In this document: positions 1 through 7,920 of the stretch, piece after piece
Layout of the letters: each line of letters begins with the position of its first letter
Numbering within the stretch: the first letter of the stretch is position 1
DNA from: an uncultured Opitutales bacterium
Lineage (GTDB): Bacteria > Verrucomicrobiota > Verrucomicrobiia > Opitutales > UBA953
NCBI GenBank assembly: GCA_934675585.1
Contig: CAKUQY010000004.1
Coordinates: 1 to 64,000, forward strand
DNA length: 64,000 nucleotides
Direction of reading: 5' to 3'
Translations under genes and position numbers: made by a program
Notes under the pieces: model-generated
Seen by the model: only the letters and a program-made list of their open reading frames with translations
What the model was told of the DNA's origin: nothing
The model's database searches: none

Positions 1-79
1 AATCGCCCCAAAACAACTCATTTTCCCATTTTATCCCGCATAAATCCTAACCACAAACAAAAATTGGGATTAGACTGTA

Positions 80-880
80 TCAATTTTTCACAATGCCATT
101 CGGCGTAAAAAATTCCGTTCCCGCAATAACGCGATTGAGCAATTCAATATTTGCTGCGTCGCGGGAACGATCATTTTCCTTATGAAAAAGATGATACTGA
201 ACCGCACCGAATTTTAGAGACTGCCGGCGAACTCCCGCCTTCATCAGACGCACCTCGAGCTCGGCATCCTCACGTCCCCAGCCCGAAATCTCCTCGTTAT
301 AACCGTTGACGCGTATCAAATCTTTTAGCCAAAAACCCATGTTGCAACCCTTAGAAATGTAAGGTTTTCGGGCGGAATAACGTTCCCGAAAAATCCGCGT
401 CAACAACGGAATTCTCAGCGCGTTGGACCTATTACGAAGACCTTCTGCAAACGGCGAAATCGCAATATTTCCATCTTTCAACAGTTGTTCTGTCCGCTCT
501 TTTGTCAGCAAAGTCCGGCTACCGCAGGTAAAAAATCCTGGGCGCGCGTTCGCGAGATGATCTTCGATAAATCTCGGCGCGATAACGCAGTCGCCGTCGA
601 TCTGCACGACGTATTCTGATTTTATTTTTACAATCGCCTTATTCCAAATAATACATTTGCGAAAACCGTTATCTTCGTGCCAAACGTGAATCAACGGACA
701 CGGGAACGATTCCCGCATTTTATCGATCAGCTCGCGCGTGGCGTTCCCGCTGCCGTCATCGGCGACAATGACTTCATCTGGCAATTTCGTTTGACGCTTA
801 ACACTTTCCAAGACAAGTTCGAGCGCCTCCGGCCAATTATAAGTGGAAATCAATAATGAGCATGTCGAGAACGGAATCAT
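80..880 (-). CDS. Family 2 glycosyltransferase (GT-A fold)
   Basis: Predicted cytoplasmic glycosyltransferase that moves a sugar from a nucleotide donor onto a surface-glycan acceptor. It shows an N-terminal GT-A start (LLISTYNWPEAL), the VADDGS segment, a DGDC metal-binding motif and, later, GWGREDAEL, which resembles the galactosyltransferase-type C-terminal motif with a likely catalytic Asp. The reading frame stays open upstream to 970, but that would overlap the neighbouring gene. I chose the ATG at 880, just before the hydrophobic first strand, giving about 266 residues. It is the last gene of the surface-sugar region in this window. Substrate is not predictable. Bases 1-79 show no gene. 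Confidence 0.75.
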   Translation of the reverse strand: MIPFSTCSLLISTYNWPEALELVLESVKRQTKLPDEVIVADDGSGNATRELIDKMRESFPCPLIHVWHEDNGFRKCIIWNKAIVKIKSEYVVQIDGDCVIAPRFIEDHLANARPGFFTCGSRTLLTKERTEQLLKDGNIAISPFAEGLRNRSNALRIPLLTRIFRERYSARKPYISKGCNMGFWLKDLIRVNGYNEEISGWGREDAELEVRLMKAGVRRQSLKFGAVQYHLFHKENDRSRDAANIELLNRVIAGTEFFTPNGIVKN

Positions 881-917
881 AGAAAATGAAGAGTAAAAAT
901 TGTGCGGGAACGGAAAA

Positions 918-1382
918 TTATTCTGCCGATTTGCGATTATTTTCGAGCACGTTATCGGTTGACAAAACAAATGCTGCTTCTTTGTTTTTTACCCAAATGC
1001 CAACTTCTTTGAGCATTTTTGCGGGAACGACTTCGCAGACTTCGGTAACGCTTTTGACGGGATCTTTACGACCACGTTTAGAGCGATTGTATTCGCGCGC
1101 CATTTGATTCAATTTTTTCACCACATCAAATTCGCTTTCGCTTTCATTAATTTGCAATGCATAACCCGTAAGTTCAACGCCATCAAGCGCGCCATCGGGA
1201 TCGCCCACCAAAACAACCCAGCGTTTTTTTTCAATTTCGCGTTTTTCTTTGTCTTTTTCTTCTTTATCAGCGACGAGTTGTTCTTGCGCGTCTTTAATAA
1301 TTTTTAAAATTGCATCATTTCTCAAACCATTTTTTTGAAGAATTAACTGCAAATCTTCTAAACCAATTTTTTCTTTTGCCAT
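918..1382 (-). CDS. Hypothetical protein, coiled-coil-like
   Basis: I do not recognise this 154-residue protein. The first third is a charged helical stretch rich in Lys and Glu (around residues 38-54), probably coiled coil. It is followed by a compact segment beginning WVVLVGDPDG and a region ending in VCEVVPAKML. No signal peptide or membrane span is visible. An 11-T run (11 A on the coding strand) ends three bases before the ATG, and no clear ribosome-binding site is present. It sits between the GT2 gene and metY, on the same strand but separated from metY by an inverted GGGAACG pair. Confidence 0.6.
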   Translation of the reverse strand: MAKEKIGLEDLQLILQKNGLRNDAILKIIKDAQEQLVADKEEKDKEKREIEKKRWVVLVGDPDGALDGVELTGYALQINESESEFDVVKKLNQMAREYNRSKRGRKDPVKSVTEVCEVVPAKMLKEVGIWVKNKEAAFVLSTDNVLENNRKSAE

Positions 1383-1408
1383 AATTTTTTTTTTTAGATT
1401 TTAACGAC

Positions 1409-1445
1409 GGCGGGAACGCAACTATTTTCTAATTACGTTCCCGCC
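1409..1445 (-). terminator. Inverted GGCGGGAACG pair after metY
   Basis: Ten-base perfect stem (GGCGGGAACG at 1409-1418, complement at 1436-1445) with a 17-base loop just after the metY stop. A strong U-run is missing, so termination is only likely. It is built from the genome-wide GGGAACG word. Confidence 0.45.
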
Positions 1446-1465
1446 AAAACAATTTTTATTTTAAA

Positions 1466-2749
1466 TTATTGGAGCGCTTGCTTCAAATCGGCGATAATGT
1501 CGTCCGCATCTTCAATACCCACCGAAAGACGCACGAGATCCGCAGGGATGCCTGCTTGCGCTAATTGTTCATCGGTGAGCTGACGGTGCGTGTGGCTCGC
1601 TGGGTGAAGCACGCACGAACGCGCGTCTGCCACGTGAGTCGCAATCGAAATCAACTTCAAGGCATCCATCACTTTTACCGAAGCGTCGCGACCGCCTTTG
1701 ATCCCAAAAGCCAAAACGCCCGAAGTGCCGCGTGGCATATATTTTTGCGCGAGCGCGTGATATTTGTCATCTGGCAAACCTGGATAATTTACCCAAGCTA
1801 CTTTTGGATGCGATTTCAAAAATTCTGCAACTTTTTGCGCATTTTGCGAATGCTTATCGATACGCAAATGCAAACTTTCAAGGCCAAGATTCAACAAGAA
1901 CGCATCTTGCGGAGCCGCTTGCGCGCCAATATCGCGCATCAATTGAGCCACCATTTTGGTAATGTAAGCGCCTTTGCCAAAACGTTCCGTGTAAACAAGT
2001 CCGTGATAACTGTCGTCTGGTTTTGTCAATCCTGGGAATTTGTCAGCGTGCGCGTTCCAATCAAAATTGCCCGAATCAACAACGCAGCCGCCCGTGCGCG
2101 AACCGTGTCCGTCCATGTATTTCGTCGTCGAGTGCGTTACAATGTCCACGCCATATTTGAATGGATTGCAGTGAACCGGCGTCGGGAACGTATTATCAAC
2201 GATAAAAGGAACGCCGTGTGCGTGTGCGATTTTTGCGAGTTTTTCAAAGTCGAGCACTTTCACGCCTGGATTGGTAACACTTTCACCAAAAAGTGCTTTG
2301 GTGTTTGGACGAAATGCCGCGCTGATTTCTTCTTCCGACGCGTCTTGATCAACGAGCGTGAACTCGATGCCCATTTTTTTCATCGTCACCATAAAAAGAT
2401 TGAGCGTGCCGCCATAAATCGAAGCCGTCGAAACGACGTGATCGCCCGCGCTTGCAATATTGAAAATTGCAAAAAAGTTTGCCGCTTGGCCTGAAGATGT
2501 CAAAACCGCCGCAACACCACCTTCTAATTCGCAAATTTTTTGCGCCACCGAATCACAAGTTGGATTCGCCAAACGCGTGTAAAAATAACCCGCTGCTTCC
2601 AAATCAAAGAGCGCGCCCATCGCATCACTCGAAGAATAACGCCAGGTCGTATTTTGATAAATTGGAACTTGACGCGGACCGCCATTTTCTGGTTGCCAGC
2701 CACCTTGAACACATTTTGTGTCAATACTATTCGTTTCTACTTTTGCCAT
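1466..2749 (-). CDS. metY: O-acetylhomoserine sulfhydrylase (MetY-type)
   Basis: Cytoplasmic PLP enzyme converting O-acetyl-L-homoserine plus sulfide to homocysteine (methionine synthesis by direct sulfhydrylation). At 427 residues it matches the usual family length. It has the Cys/Met metabolism PLP-enzyme layout: an aromatic N-terminal active-site segment (NTTWRYSSSDAMGALFDLE), DNTFPTP, and the PLP-lysine motif HSTTKYMDGHG. The C-terminal domain ends with SVGIEDADDIIADL, typical of the family. The stop is followed by an inverted motif pair. No SAM riboswitch fits in the 50 bases upstream. Cystathionine gamma-synthase is less likely given the length and the Tyr-containing lysine motif. Confidence 0.9.
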   Translation of the reverse strand: MAKVETNSIDTKCVQGGWQPENGGPRQVPIYQNTTWRYSSSDAMGALFDLEAAGYFYTRLANPTCDSVAQKICELEGGVAAVLTSSGQAANFFAIFNIASAGDHVVSTASIYGGTLNLFMVTMKKMGIEFTLVDQDASEEEISAAFRPNTKALFGESVTNPGVKVLDFEKLAKIAHAHGVPFIVDNTFPTPVHCNPFKYGVDIVTHSTTKYMDGHGSRTGGCVVDSGNFDWNAHADKFPGLTKPDDSYHGLVYTERFGKGAYITKMVAQLMRDIGAQAAPQDAFLLNLGLESLHLRIDKHSQNAQKVAEFLKSHPKVAWVNYPGLPDDKYHALAQKYMPRGTSGVLAFGIKGGRDASVKVMDALKLISIATHVADARSCVLHPASHTHRQLTDEQLAQAGIPADLVRLSVGIEDADDIIADLKQALQ

Positions 2750-2798
2750 TTTTTTGTTTATAGTTAGTTGTTAATAATAAAATTTTTGATGGTTCCAA

Positions 2799-3011
2799 TT
2801 ATGCACTAACGCTCCCGTTCCCGCAAGAACGAATAATTGCCAATTGCTTCGCGGGAACAATATTAAGCTTTTCGCCTTTTTCAAAATAATACCAAGCCAG
2901 CGCGCGGCGTGCATCTTGAATTGCTTTTAAACGCGAAGTCTCATTTTCAGAAAGTCGCTCGCCATAAAATGTTTTTGAATTCACATAAGAAAATCCACCA
3001 CGCGCATGCAA
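2799..3011 (-). CDS. Possible small ORF (TTG start)
   Basis: A 70-residue frame, 41 bases after the GT4 gene, opening with TTG. The frame is also open upstream into the 3' end of the GT4 gene. The sequence (FYGERLSENETSRLK, then ALAWYYFEKGEKLNIV) looks coding in composition, but I recognise no family. It could be a small hypothetical protein or the tail of a decayed gene. No clear ribosome-binding site. Confidence 0.3.
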   Translation of the reverse strand: MHARGGFSYVNSKTFYGERLSENETSRLKAIQDARRALAWYYFEKGEKLNIVPAKQLAIIRSCGNGSVSA

Positions 3012-3052
3012 AACAACACCCGCACCAAAACTACACTCGCGTTCCCGAAAAA

Positions 3053-4114
3053 TTAATTCATCAACTGCAACAGCGCATCAACGTGTTTCTCAAGCGAATA
3101 CGGATATTTAATCGACAACTCGGGTTCAACAAGCGCAAGCATTCCCGCGCGAAAACGTTCCCGCGCCGCCAAAATCGCATCGCGCACACCCGCTTGATTT
3201 CTCGGGAACACAAAACAACCGGGCTCATTCAACGCATCAATCGCGCCGCAAAATTCCGACAACAACGCTGGCGTTCCACAAAGCATCGATTCCAGCGCCA
3301 CCAAGCCGAACGCTTCATATTTGCTCGCCAAAATCGTTGCGTCCGCCGCCGCATAACAATTTTCAACATCTTTGTGAAAACCAATATTCAAAACGCGCGG
3401 ATGCTCAATTGGACGCCGCGATGCCACAGCGAGAATAATATTAGGATCGTCAATTTCATCCAGCGCTGCCAAAATCAAATCCGCGCCCTTCAACGCGTGA
3501 TTGTTTGACGGGAACAACAAAACCATTTTTTCGGCGGGAACGCCCCACTGCGCGCGCGTGATTTCACGATTGTCGCGCGCCGCAAGATTAAATTTTCGCG
3601 TATCAACTGGCGGGAACAAACAAACAACTTTTTCAGCGGGAACGCCTAATGCCAAAATCTCATCGCGAGTCATTTGCGAATGCGCCACGCAAACTTTCGC
3701 CTGCGAATAAAGCGCCCATTCATGCTTCATCACCAAACGGTCTGTAAATGACGGACGTTTCCCCTTTTTCTTCAAATGCGCCAAATGCGTTCCGCCCGAA
3801 ATCGCCAAATCAACGGGAACTGGCACGCGCGACGGACTCACAATTTTCCAACCTTCACGACAAAATTTTGCCGCGCGATTTTCAAAATCATAATTCGCCA
3901 AACGCTGCGACAAACAAAACGGAAATCTCGCGGGAACGCGCACCAATTCGATTTTGTCGCGCAATTCTTGCGGGAACACCGAAATATCAGTGCGCATCGC
4001 AATACCTCTCACGGGAACACCCTTGCGCGCGAATTCGCAAATCATATCCACCACGGCGCGCTCCATGCCTCCCGCCCGCGCAATCGTATGAAAAATAAAA
4101 TTAATACCGTTCAT
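3053..4114 (-). CDS. Family 4 glycosyltransferase (RfaG/WaaG-like)
   Basis: GT-B-fold retaining glycosyltransferase of 353 residues, probably building the LPS core or O-chain at the inner membrane. It has an N-terminal domain with a Gly-rich acceptor loop (ARAGGMERAV) and a C-terminal nucleotide-sugar domain with VLLFPSNNHALKGADL and the EX7E-like stretch (ASKYEAFGLVALESMLCG). Its ATG and first 15 codons lie in a 46-bp sequence that is repeated exactly 1 kb upstream, on the other side of the AbiF-type gene. The insertion therefore left this gene intact but replaced its upstream region. It starts only 12 bases after the AbiF stop, so it may now be co-transcribed with it. Confidence 0.82.
   Translation of the reverse strand: MNGINFIFHTIARAGGMERAVVDMICEFARKGVPVRGIAMRTDISVFPQELRDKIELVRVPARFPFCLSQRLANYDFENRAAKFCREGWKIVSPSRVPVPVDLAISGGTHLAHLKKKGKRPSFTDRLVMKHEWALYSQAKVCVAHSQMTRDEILALGVPAEKVVCLFPPVDTRKFNLAARDNREITRAQWGVPAEKMVLLFPSNNHALKGADLILAALDEIDDPNIILAVASRRPIEHPRVLNIGFHKDVENCYAAADATILASKYEAFGLVALESMLCGTPALLSEFCGAIDALNEPGCFVFPRNQAGVRDAILAARERFRAGMLALVEPELSIKYPYSLEKHVDALLQLMN
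4069..4114. repeat. 46-bp direct repeat, copy A (start of GT4 gene)
   Basis: Perfect 46-bp match to 5093-5138. This copy contains the start codon and first codons of the GT4 gene on the minus strand. The two copies bracket the AbiF-type gene and its upstream RNA. Confidence 0.95.
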
Positions 4115-4126
4115 AACTAAAAATCA

Positions 4127-4999
4127 TTATAAAAATTGTTGCCAATTTTTAATTACTCCCATTCGTCGTTGTTGAACAGAACTTGCCCGCAATAAAAAAT
4201 CTTTTATCTTTTCAAAAAAAGGATCATCGCAATCAATCTTTTTTAACAAAATCGAAGTAATGAATATTGAAACGAAAATTGAATTTGACTCGATTCCCTC
4301 AGGAAAATTTTTAGGAATTTTGGGTATCGTAATAAAACGCTGAGAAAAAACACGAGCATGATGCGCACAAAGATTTCTAACGAGCGAAAGCACTGCAAGC
4401 CAACTTTTTAAAACTTGGCAATTAGACTTTTTAAATCCAAAAAAATTGGCAATCTCAAACTTTTCAACAACAGAATTATCCAAGCTCGAAAAATATTTTG
4501 AAAGCGTTCCCAGAGTCGAGGTCTCAAACATCATCCAAGCAGGCGGATCAAAATTTAAATCATAATTATTTTCGTAATGTCTTTTAAAATCATTACTTAC
4601 ACGTAGCCACGAAGCTCTTAAAGCATTCAAATTAGCGTTAAACTGCCGCGCATTGTCATAGCCAGTATGAAACAAATCCTGATTTTTGTACCAATGAATT
4701 CCATACGCAACCGATAATTTCGCATCCAATTGACTTCTCAACGCGATTTCAATTTTAGAAATGGCGCCAAAGAGCAAAAGTCGCAATTCCTCATCTAACG
4801 AATAATCACTCCAAACCTCACCCCACTCTACAAAATCTTGTTCCTTATAAACATACAAATAACCGCGCAAATGGAAATAACCAATCTTTTGCAAGTGCAA
4901 CTCCAAGTCTTCTTGCGAAATATTAACAATGCGACGCTTTACAATTAAATGTTTCGCAAGATCGCAAATCGACAACGGTTGTTTTTGATATTGAGACAT
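4127..4999 (-). CDS. AbiF-type (Abi_2) HEPN abortive-infection protein
   Basis: Predicted HEPN-domain ribonuclease of the Abi_2 family (AbiD/AbiF group), a phage-defence or RNA-antitoxin-controlled toxin. At 290 residues it is the usual family length. It begins with the family-typical LSICDLAKHLIVKR and IGYFHLRGYLYVY segments. The HEPN catalytic motif RxxxxH is present as R208-NLCA-H213, followed by a second His. The gene is low in GGGAACG words compared with its neighbours (I see none inside), consistent with recent arrival. It is flanked by a 46-bp direct repeat. Upstream lie a strong promoter and a short hairpin RNA ending in a U-run, so the toxin may be made only by read-through. Function is inferred from family. 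Confidence 0.88.
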   Translation of the reverse strand: MSQYQKQPLSICDLAKHLIVKRRIVNISQEDLELHLQKIGYFHLRGYLYVYKEQDFVEWGEVWSDYSLDEELRLLLFGAISKIEIALRSQLDAKLSVAYGIHWYKNQDLFHTGYDNARQFNANLNALRASWLRVSNDFKRHYENNYDLNFDPPAWMMFETSTLGTLSKYFSSLDNSVVEKFEIANFFGFKKSNCQVLKSWLAVLSLVRNLCAHHARVFSQRFITIPKIPKNFPEGIESNSIFVSIFITSILLKKIDCDDPFFEKIKDFLLRASSVQQRRMGVIKNWQQFL

Positions 5000-5005
5000 T
5001 TTAAC

Positions 5006-5057
5006 AAAAAGCCCTCCCTAGGTGCGCATTGTTAAGAGGCGTGGGAGGTTCGGTTAG
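5006..5057 (-). ncRNA. Candidate AbiF-associated small RNA
   Basis: Between a consensus promoter and the AbiF ATG lies about 50 nt that fold as CCUCCC (5043-5048) pairing with GGGAGG (5013-5018), with an inner CGC/GCG pair and a loop of about 11 nt, followed directly by U5 (5006-5010). This looks like a short independent transcript ending at its own terminator. From memory, a structured RNA upstream of Abi_2 genes (the abiF motif) has been described computationally. This candidate matches it in position, but I could not align it. Confidence 0.6.
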
Positions 5058-5062
5058 GTTAT

Positions 5063-5091
5063 ATGATAATAGAAAAAAACATAAAAGTCAA
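5063..5091 (-). promoter_or_regulatory. Sigma-70-type promoter of the AbiF small RNA
   Basis: On the minus strand, TTGACT (5086-5091) and TATCAT (5063-5068) are separated by 17 bases, which is optimal. Predicted transcription start is near 5056, just before the hairpin. Confidence 0.7.
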
Positions 5092-5092
5092 A

Positions 5093-5138
5093 CTCCCGCC
5101 CGCGCAATCGTATGAAAAATAAAATTAATACCGTTCAT
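5093..5138. repeat. 46-bp direct repeat, copy B (orphan GT4 start)
   Basis: Exact second copy of 4069-4114. Read on the minus strand it gives the first 15 residues of the GT4 protein, then Val and a stop, so it is a stub left by the insertion or duplication event. Confidence 0.95.
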
Positions 5139-5210
5139 GGGTTAATAATCTTCACTTTCATTCTAACAAGCATTTTAAGCTTTTCCAAGATAATAAAACT
5201 ATGCGCAAAA

Positions 5211-5657
5211 TTATTTTTTGACGGGCCTAACTTGTGCTTCTTTTTCCAAACGTTCTGCAAGCACTTTCGCAAAAGTACGCGCACCAAAGGCATTTAAATG
5301 ACCAATGTCTTCACGCTCATCATCGAGCATAGGATAATTTGTATAATCCCAAAACTCAAATTCACTAAATTTAGTTTTTACCAAAGAATAAAAATCATCA
5401 AGCTTTGTATATTTCTCTGCTTGATAAACAGGTGTACTCAAAAAAACCAATCGCAAATTTTTCTCACGACAAAAATCACAAATCTTTCTTAAATAAATAA
5501 GTTGCGCATCATTAGTCCACGAAACATCTCTCTCAAGTGTCATCGTTCCTGCTATTGCCTTTTTTAAAGTTTTATTTTCTCGAGGATTACAAAGATACCA
5601 ATAAATTGTAAAAACAATTGGCAAAAAAACAGCAAAATCAATCGAATTAAACAACAT
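5211..5657 (-). pseudogene. MBOAT N-terminus fused to SGNH-type C-terminus by deletion
   Basis: This 148-residue frame joins two unrelated halves. Residues 1-25 (MLFNSIDFAVFLPIVFTIYW) are the standard start and first membrane helix of MBOAT O-acyltransferases (AlgI-like, normally about 470 residues). From about residue 45 the sequence reads like the C-terminal part of the SGNH/AlgX-like partner usually encoded just downstream: YLRKICDFCREKNLRLVFLSTPVY, then GHLNAFGARTFAKVL with the expected Asp/Gly-His-Leu-Asn region. The simplest reading is an in-frame internal deletion of more than 1 kb that removed most of both genes. A working enzyme is unlikely. Confidence 0.65.
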
Positions 5658-5660
5658 ATC

Positions 5661-6746
5661 TTAAACTCTTAAATTTACTCCCTTAAACAATGTTTCATAC
5701 AACAAATCGTCTAAATTATAATATTTTTTAACACGCTCAAAATTATCTTTCACAGCACCAAGTCTGTCGCAATAATCTTTTTCTGAACATTGCTCTAAAA
5801 CTTTCAAGATATCACTCTCTTTTTTGATCGTAATAATTCCATTTAAATTAAAAAAGTCCCCAATTTTAGAAGCTCCCAAATAAATAGGAATCGTCATTGA
5901 CGCAAAACAATCAATAACTTTTTCTGTAAAATAATAAGACGAAATATCATTTTCAACAACAATTTGGTAGCGATATTTTTGCAATGTCGATGATTTAAAC
6001 TTAAATGCTCCAGTTGGAGAATACCCACCAAAAACATCAGCTTTTTCTTCGCGCATAACTTCACCTGCAAAATATTGACGCAAACGGTGTAATTCTGTAT
6101 AAGCTTTTGCAGAACAAATCATTGAAATATTTTTATCTTTTAATTGCCAAACATTTGGTTCAATTTCAATGGGATCTTTTTCGCCACGAAATATTTCTTT
6201 ACTGTAAAACAATGTGCCTGCTGGTAAAAACTTTGCATTGGGCAATGTATTTAACAATTTTTCTGAAAAAGTCAAAACAGACTCAAAATCATTATGAATT
6301 CCTTTAAATTTTTCAAATGCCCAAAAATCATACGGTGCAATTTTTTCTGATTCTCTCAAAAGTGCATACCGCTCAGTGCCTTGCGCCCATTTTTTTTGTC
6401 TCGCCACATCAATAATATATTTTCCGCCATAAAAATGTTTTTTCAATGAAACATTATAGCGATCCCATAAAAAATATTTTGAAGATTCGCCATACGGCGC
6501 ACATTCCGTGTGATCTTCCCGTAAAAAGAAAATCTCCATTTTTTCGCCATCCTTATTATAAATTTGAGGCAATGAAGCAGACATCTCCCCCGAATAATAA
6601 TGAGGTAAATAGATGCGCCCATAAACCTTATGCTCAACGAATGGTTGCTGTTCATAAGCACGCAATTCTCGCCGAAACTTTTTTAATGGGAGCAACTTTA
6701 CAACCACTCTCCAAAATTCTCGCTTTAAGACTCTACCTAATTTCAT
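5661..6746 (-). CDS. Family 10 fucosyltransferase-like protein
   Basis: Likely an alpha-1,3/1,4-fucosyltransferase (GT10, GT-B fold) using GDP-fucose. The 361-residue protein carries the family signature in its C-terminal half: YRYQIVVENDISSYYFTEKV followed by IPIYLGASKIGDFF, which includes the EN and TEK residues binding donor phosphate. The N-terminal part is divergent. It overlaps the upstream GT4 gene by 4 bases (ATGA), so the two are translationally linked. A GT11 alpha-1,2-fucosyltransferase lies 3 kb upstream in the same operon, suggesting a fucosylated, possibly Lewis-like, glycan. No GDP-fucose synthesis genes are in the window. Confidence 0.78.
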   Translation of the reverse strand: MKLGRVLKREFWRVVVKLLPLKKFRRELRAYEQQPFVEHKVYGRIYLPHYYSGEMSASLPQIYNKDGEKMEIFFLREDHTECAPYGESSKYFLWDRYNVSLKKHFYGGKYIIDVARQKKWAQGTERYALLRESEKIAPYDFWAFEKFKGIHNDFESVLTFSEKLLNTLPNAKFLPAGTLFYSKEIFRGEKDPIEIEPNVWQLKDKNISMICSAKAYTELHRLRQYFAGEVMREEKADVFGGYSPTGAFKFKSSTLQKYRYQIVVENDISSYYFTEKVIDCFASMTIPIYLGASKIGDFFNLNGIITIKKESDILKVLEQCSEKDYCDRLGAVKDNFERVKKYYNLDDLLYETLFKGVNLRV

Positions 6747-7912
6747 TTTAAGTTATTTAAGATTTTACAAAACAATGCAACCCATTGTTCGCAGATCTTA
6801 TCAATTTCAAATCGTTTCGCATTTTCGCGAGCCGCATTAGCAAGGCGTTCCCGCAAAACGTTATCCTTCATTAATTGCGCCAATGTTTCCACATATTTCT
6901 CCAAATCAAACGCGGGGACGAGAAAACCATTTTCACCCGAATTTATAATTTCCTCGGCGCTCGCATAAGAATTAAACGCTACAGGGACGCAACCCGCGGA
7001 AGCTGCCTCGACCATCGCCAAACCAAAGCCTTCGAATGCGCTCGTCAAACAAAAAATAGAAGCACGACGATAATACATTTCTGGATTTTGAAAACCTTCA
7101 AACGAAACGCGCGTCAAATTGAGCACTCCCGCCATTTTCTTTAATTTTTCAAAATCGCCTCCGGCTCCCACCAGACAAAGCGACCATTGCGGGAACACTT
7201 TTTCAAGTTTTGCCCAAATTTTCAAAAGCAAATCAATCCGCTTTTCTCCAATACTCATTCTCCCAACATAAAGAATTTCCTTTCGCTTTTCCTCAAATGT
7301 AGGCGGATTTTCAATGCCGACTACAGGATTGGAAATAAAAGTGATTTTTTTGCAATCTTCCGCGCGAATATAACTCGAGTAGAAGGGAACGAATTTTTGC
7401 GACAACAAAACAATACGATCCGCCACAGCCGCATTCCCGCGATAAATTTTAATTTGTTTACGGCGATGCCAAAATATTTTTAATGCGAGAATCCACGGGA
7501 ACACATTTGCAATTTTTTCACCGTATTTTATCACAAATTTACTACGAACAAGCGCTTTGTAAAATTCCGGATCGGTATGAATAGCGACAATAAGACGCAC
7601 GCCAAATTCCTTAAAAATCCACGGGAACGGCACTCGTTTGTCATCTCCCGCTTGAAAAACAACAAGTTCAATCTTGCGTTCCCGTAAAAAATTACGTAAA
7701 AATGTTTCATTTTCTGAAGAACAAACCCTTTTTGAATTTGGGAAAAATGATTGCCGTGTTTGATCGCAAGTTTCGCGAAAAACATCCATCATCGACAAAT
7801 ACAAAACAGTATTTCCAGAAGCTACAAACGCATCCGCGAGTATTTTTGTCACTTTTTCGATACCACCCTTTTGCGGATCTATCGCAACTGTATGTAAAAA
7901 ACAAATATTCAT
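6743..7912 (-). CDS. Family 4 glycosyltransferase
   Basis: GT-B glycosyltransferase of 389 residues. It starts MNICFLHTVAIDPQKGGIEK, with the Gly-Gly-Ile-Glu acceptor loop. The C-terminal GT4 domain has ILYVGRMSIGEKRIDLLL, the donor-site Arg/Lys pair, and SAFEGFGLAMVEAASAG (EX7E motif, F-G-F-G-L context). It is spaced 8 bases after the GT2 gene and overlaps the GT10 gene by 4 bases. Probably adds a hexose to the surface glycan. Exact sugar unknown. Confidence 0.85.
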   Translation of the reverse strand: MNICFLHTVAIDPQKGGIEKVTKILADAFVASGNTVLYLSMMDVFRETCDQTRQSFFPNSKRVCSSENETFLRNFLRERKIELVVFQAGDDKRVPFPWIFKEFGVRLIVAIHTDPEFYKALVRSKFVIKYGEKIANVFPWILALKIFWHRRKQIKIYRGNAAVADRIVLLSQKFVPFYSSYIRAEDCKKITFISNPVVGIENPPTFEEKRKEILYVGRMSIGEKRIDLLLKIWAKLEKVFPQWSLCLVGAGGDFEKLKKMAGVLNLTRVSFEGFQNPEMYYRRASIFCLTSAFEGFGLAMVEAASAGCVPVAFNSYASAEEIINSGENGFLVPAFDLEKYVETLAQLMKDNVLRERLANAARENAKRFEIDKICEQWVALFCKILNNLK

Positions 7913-7920
7913 TTTAACTT

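Noticed and set aside
2750-2798. SAM riboswitch before metY
   Set aside because: The spacer is too short and shows no matching stems.
4069-5138. CRISPR or IS element
   Set aside because: Only two long repeat copies with a gene between them, and no transposase or terminal inverted repeats.
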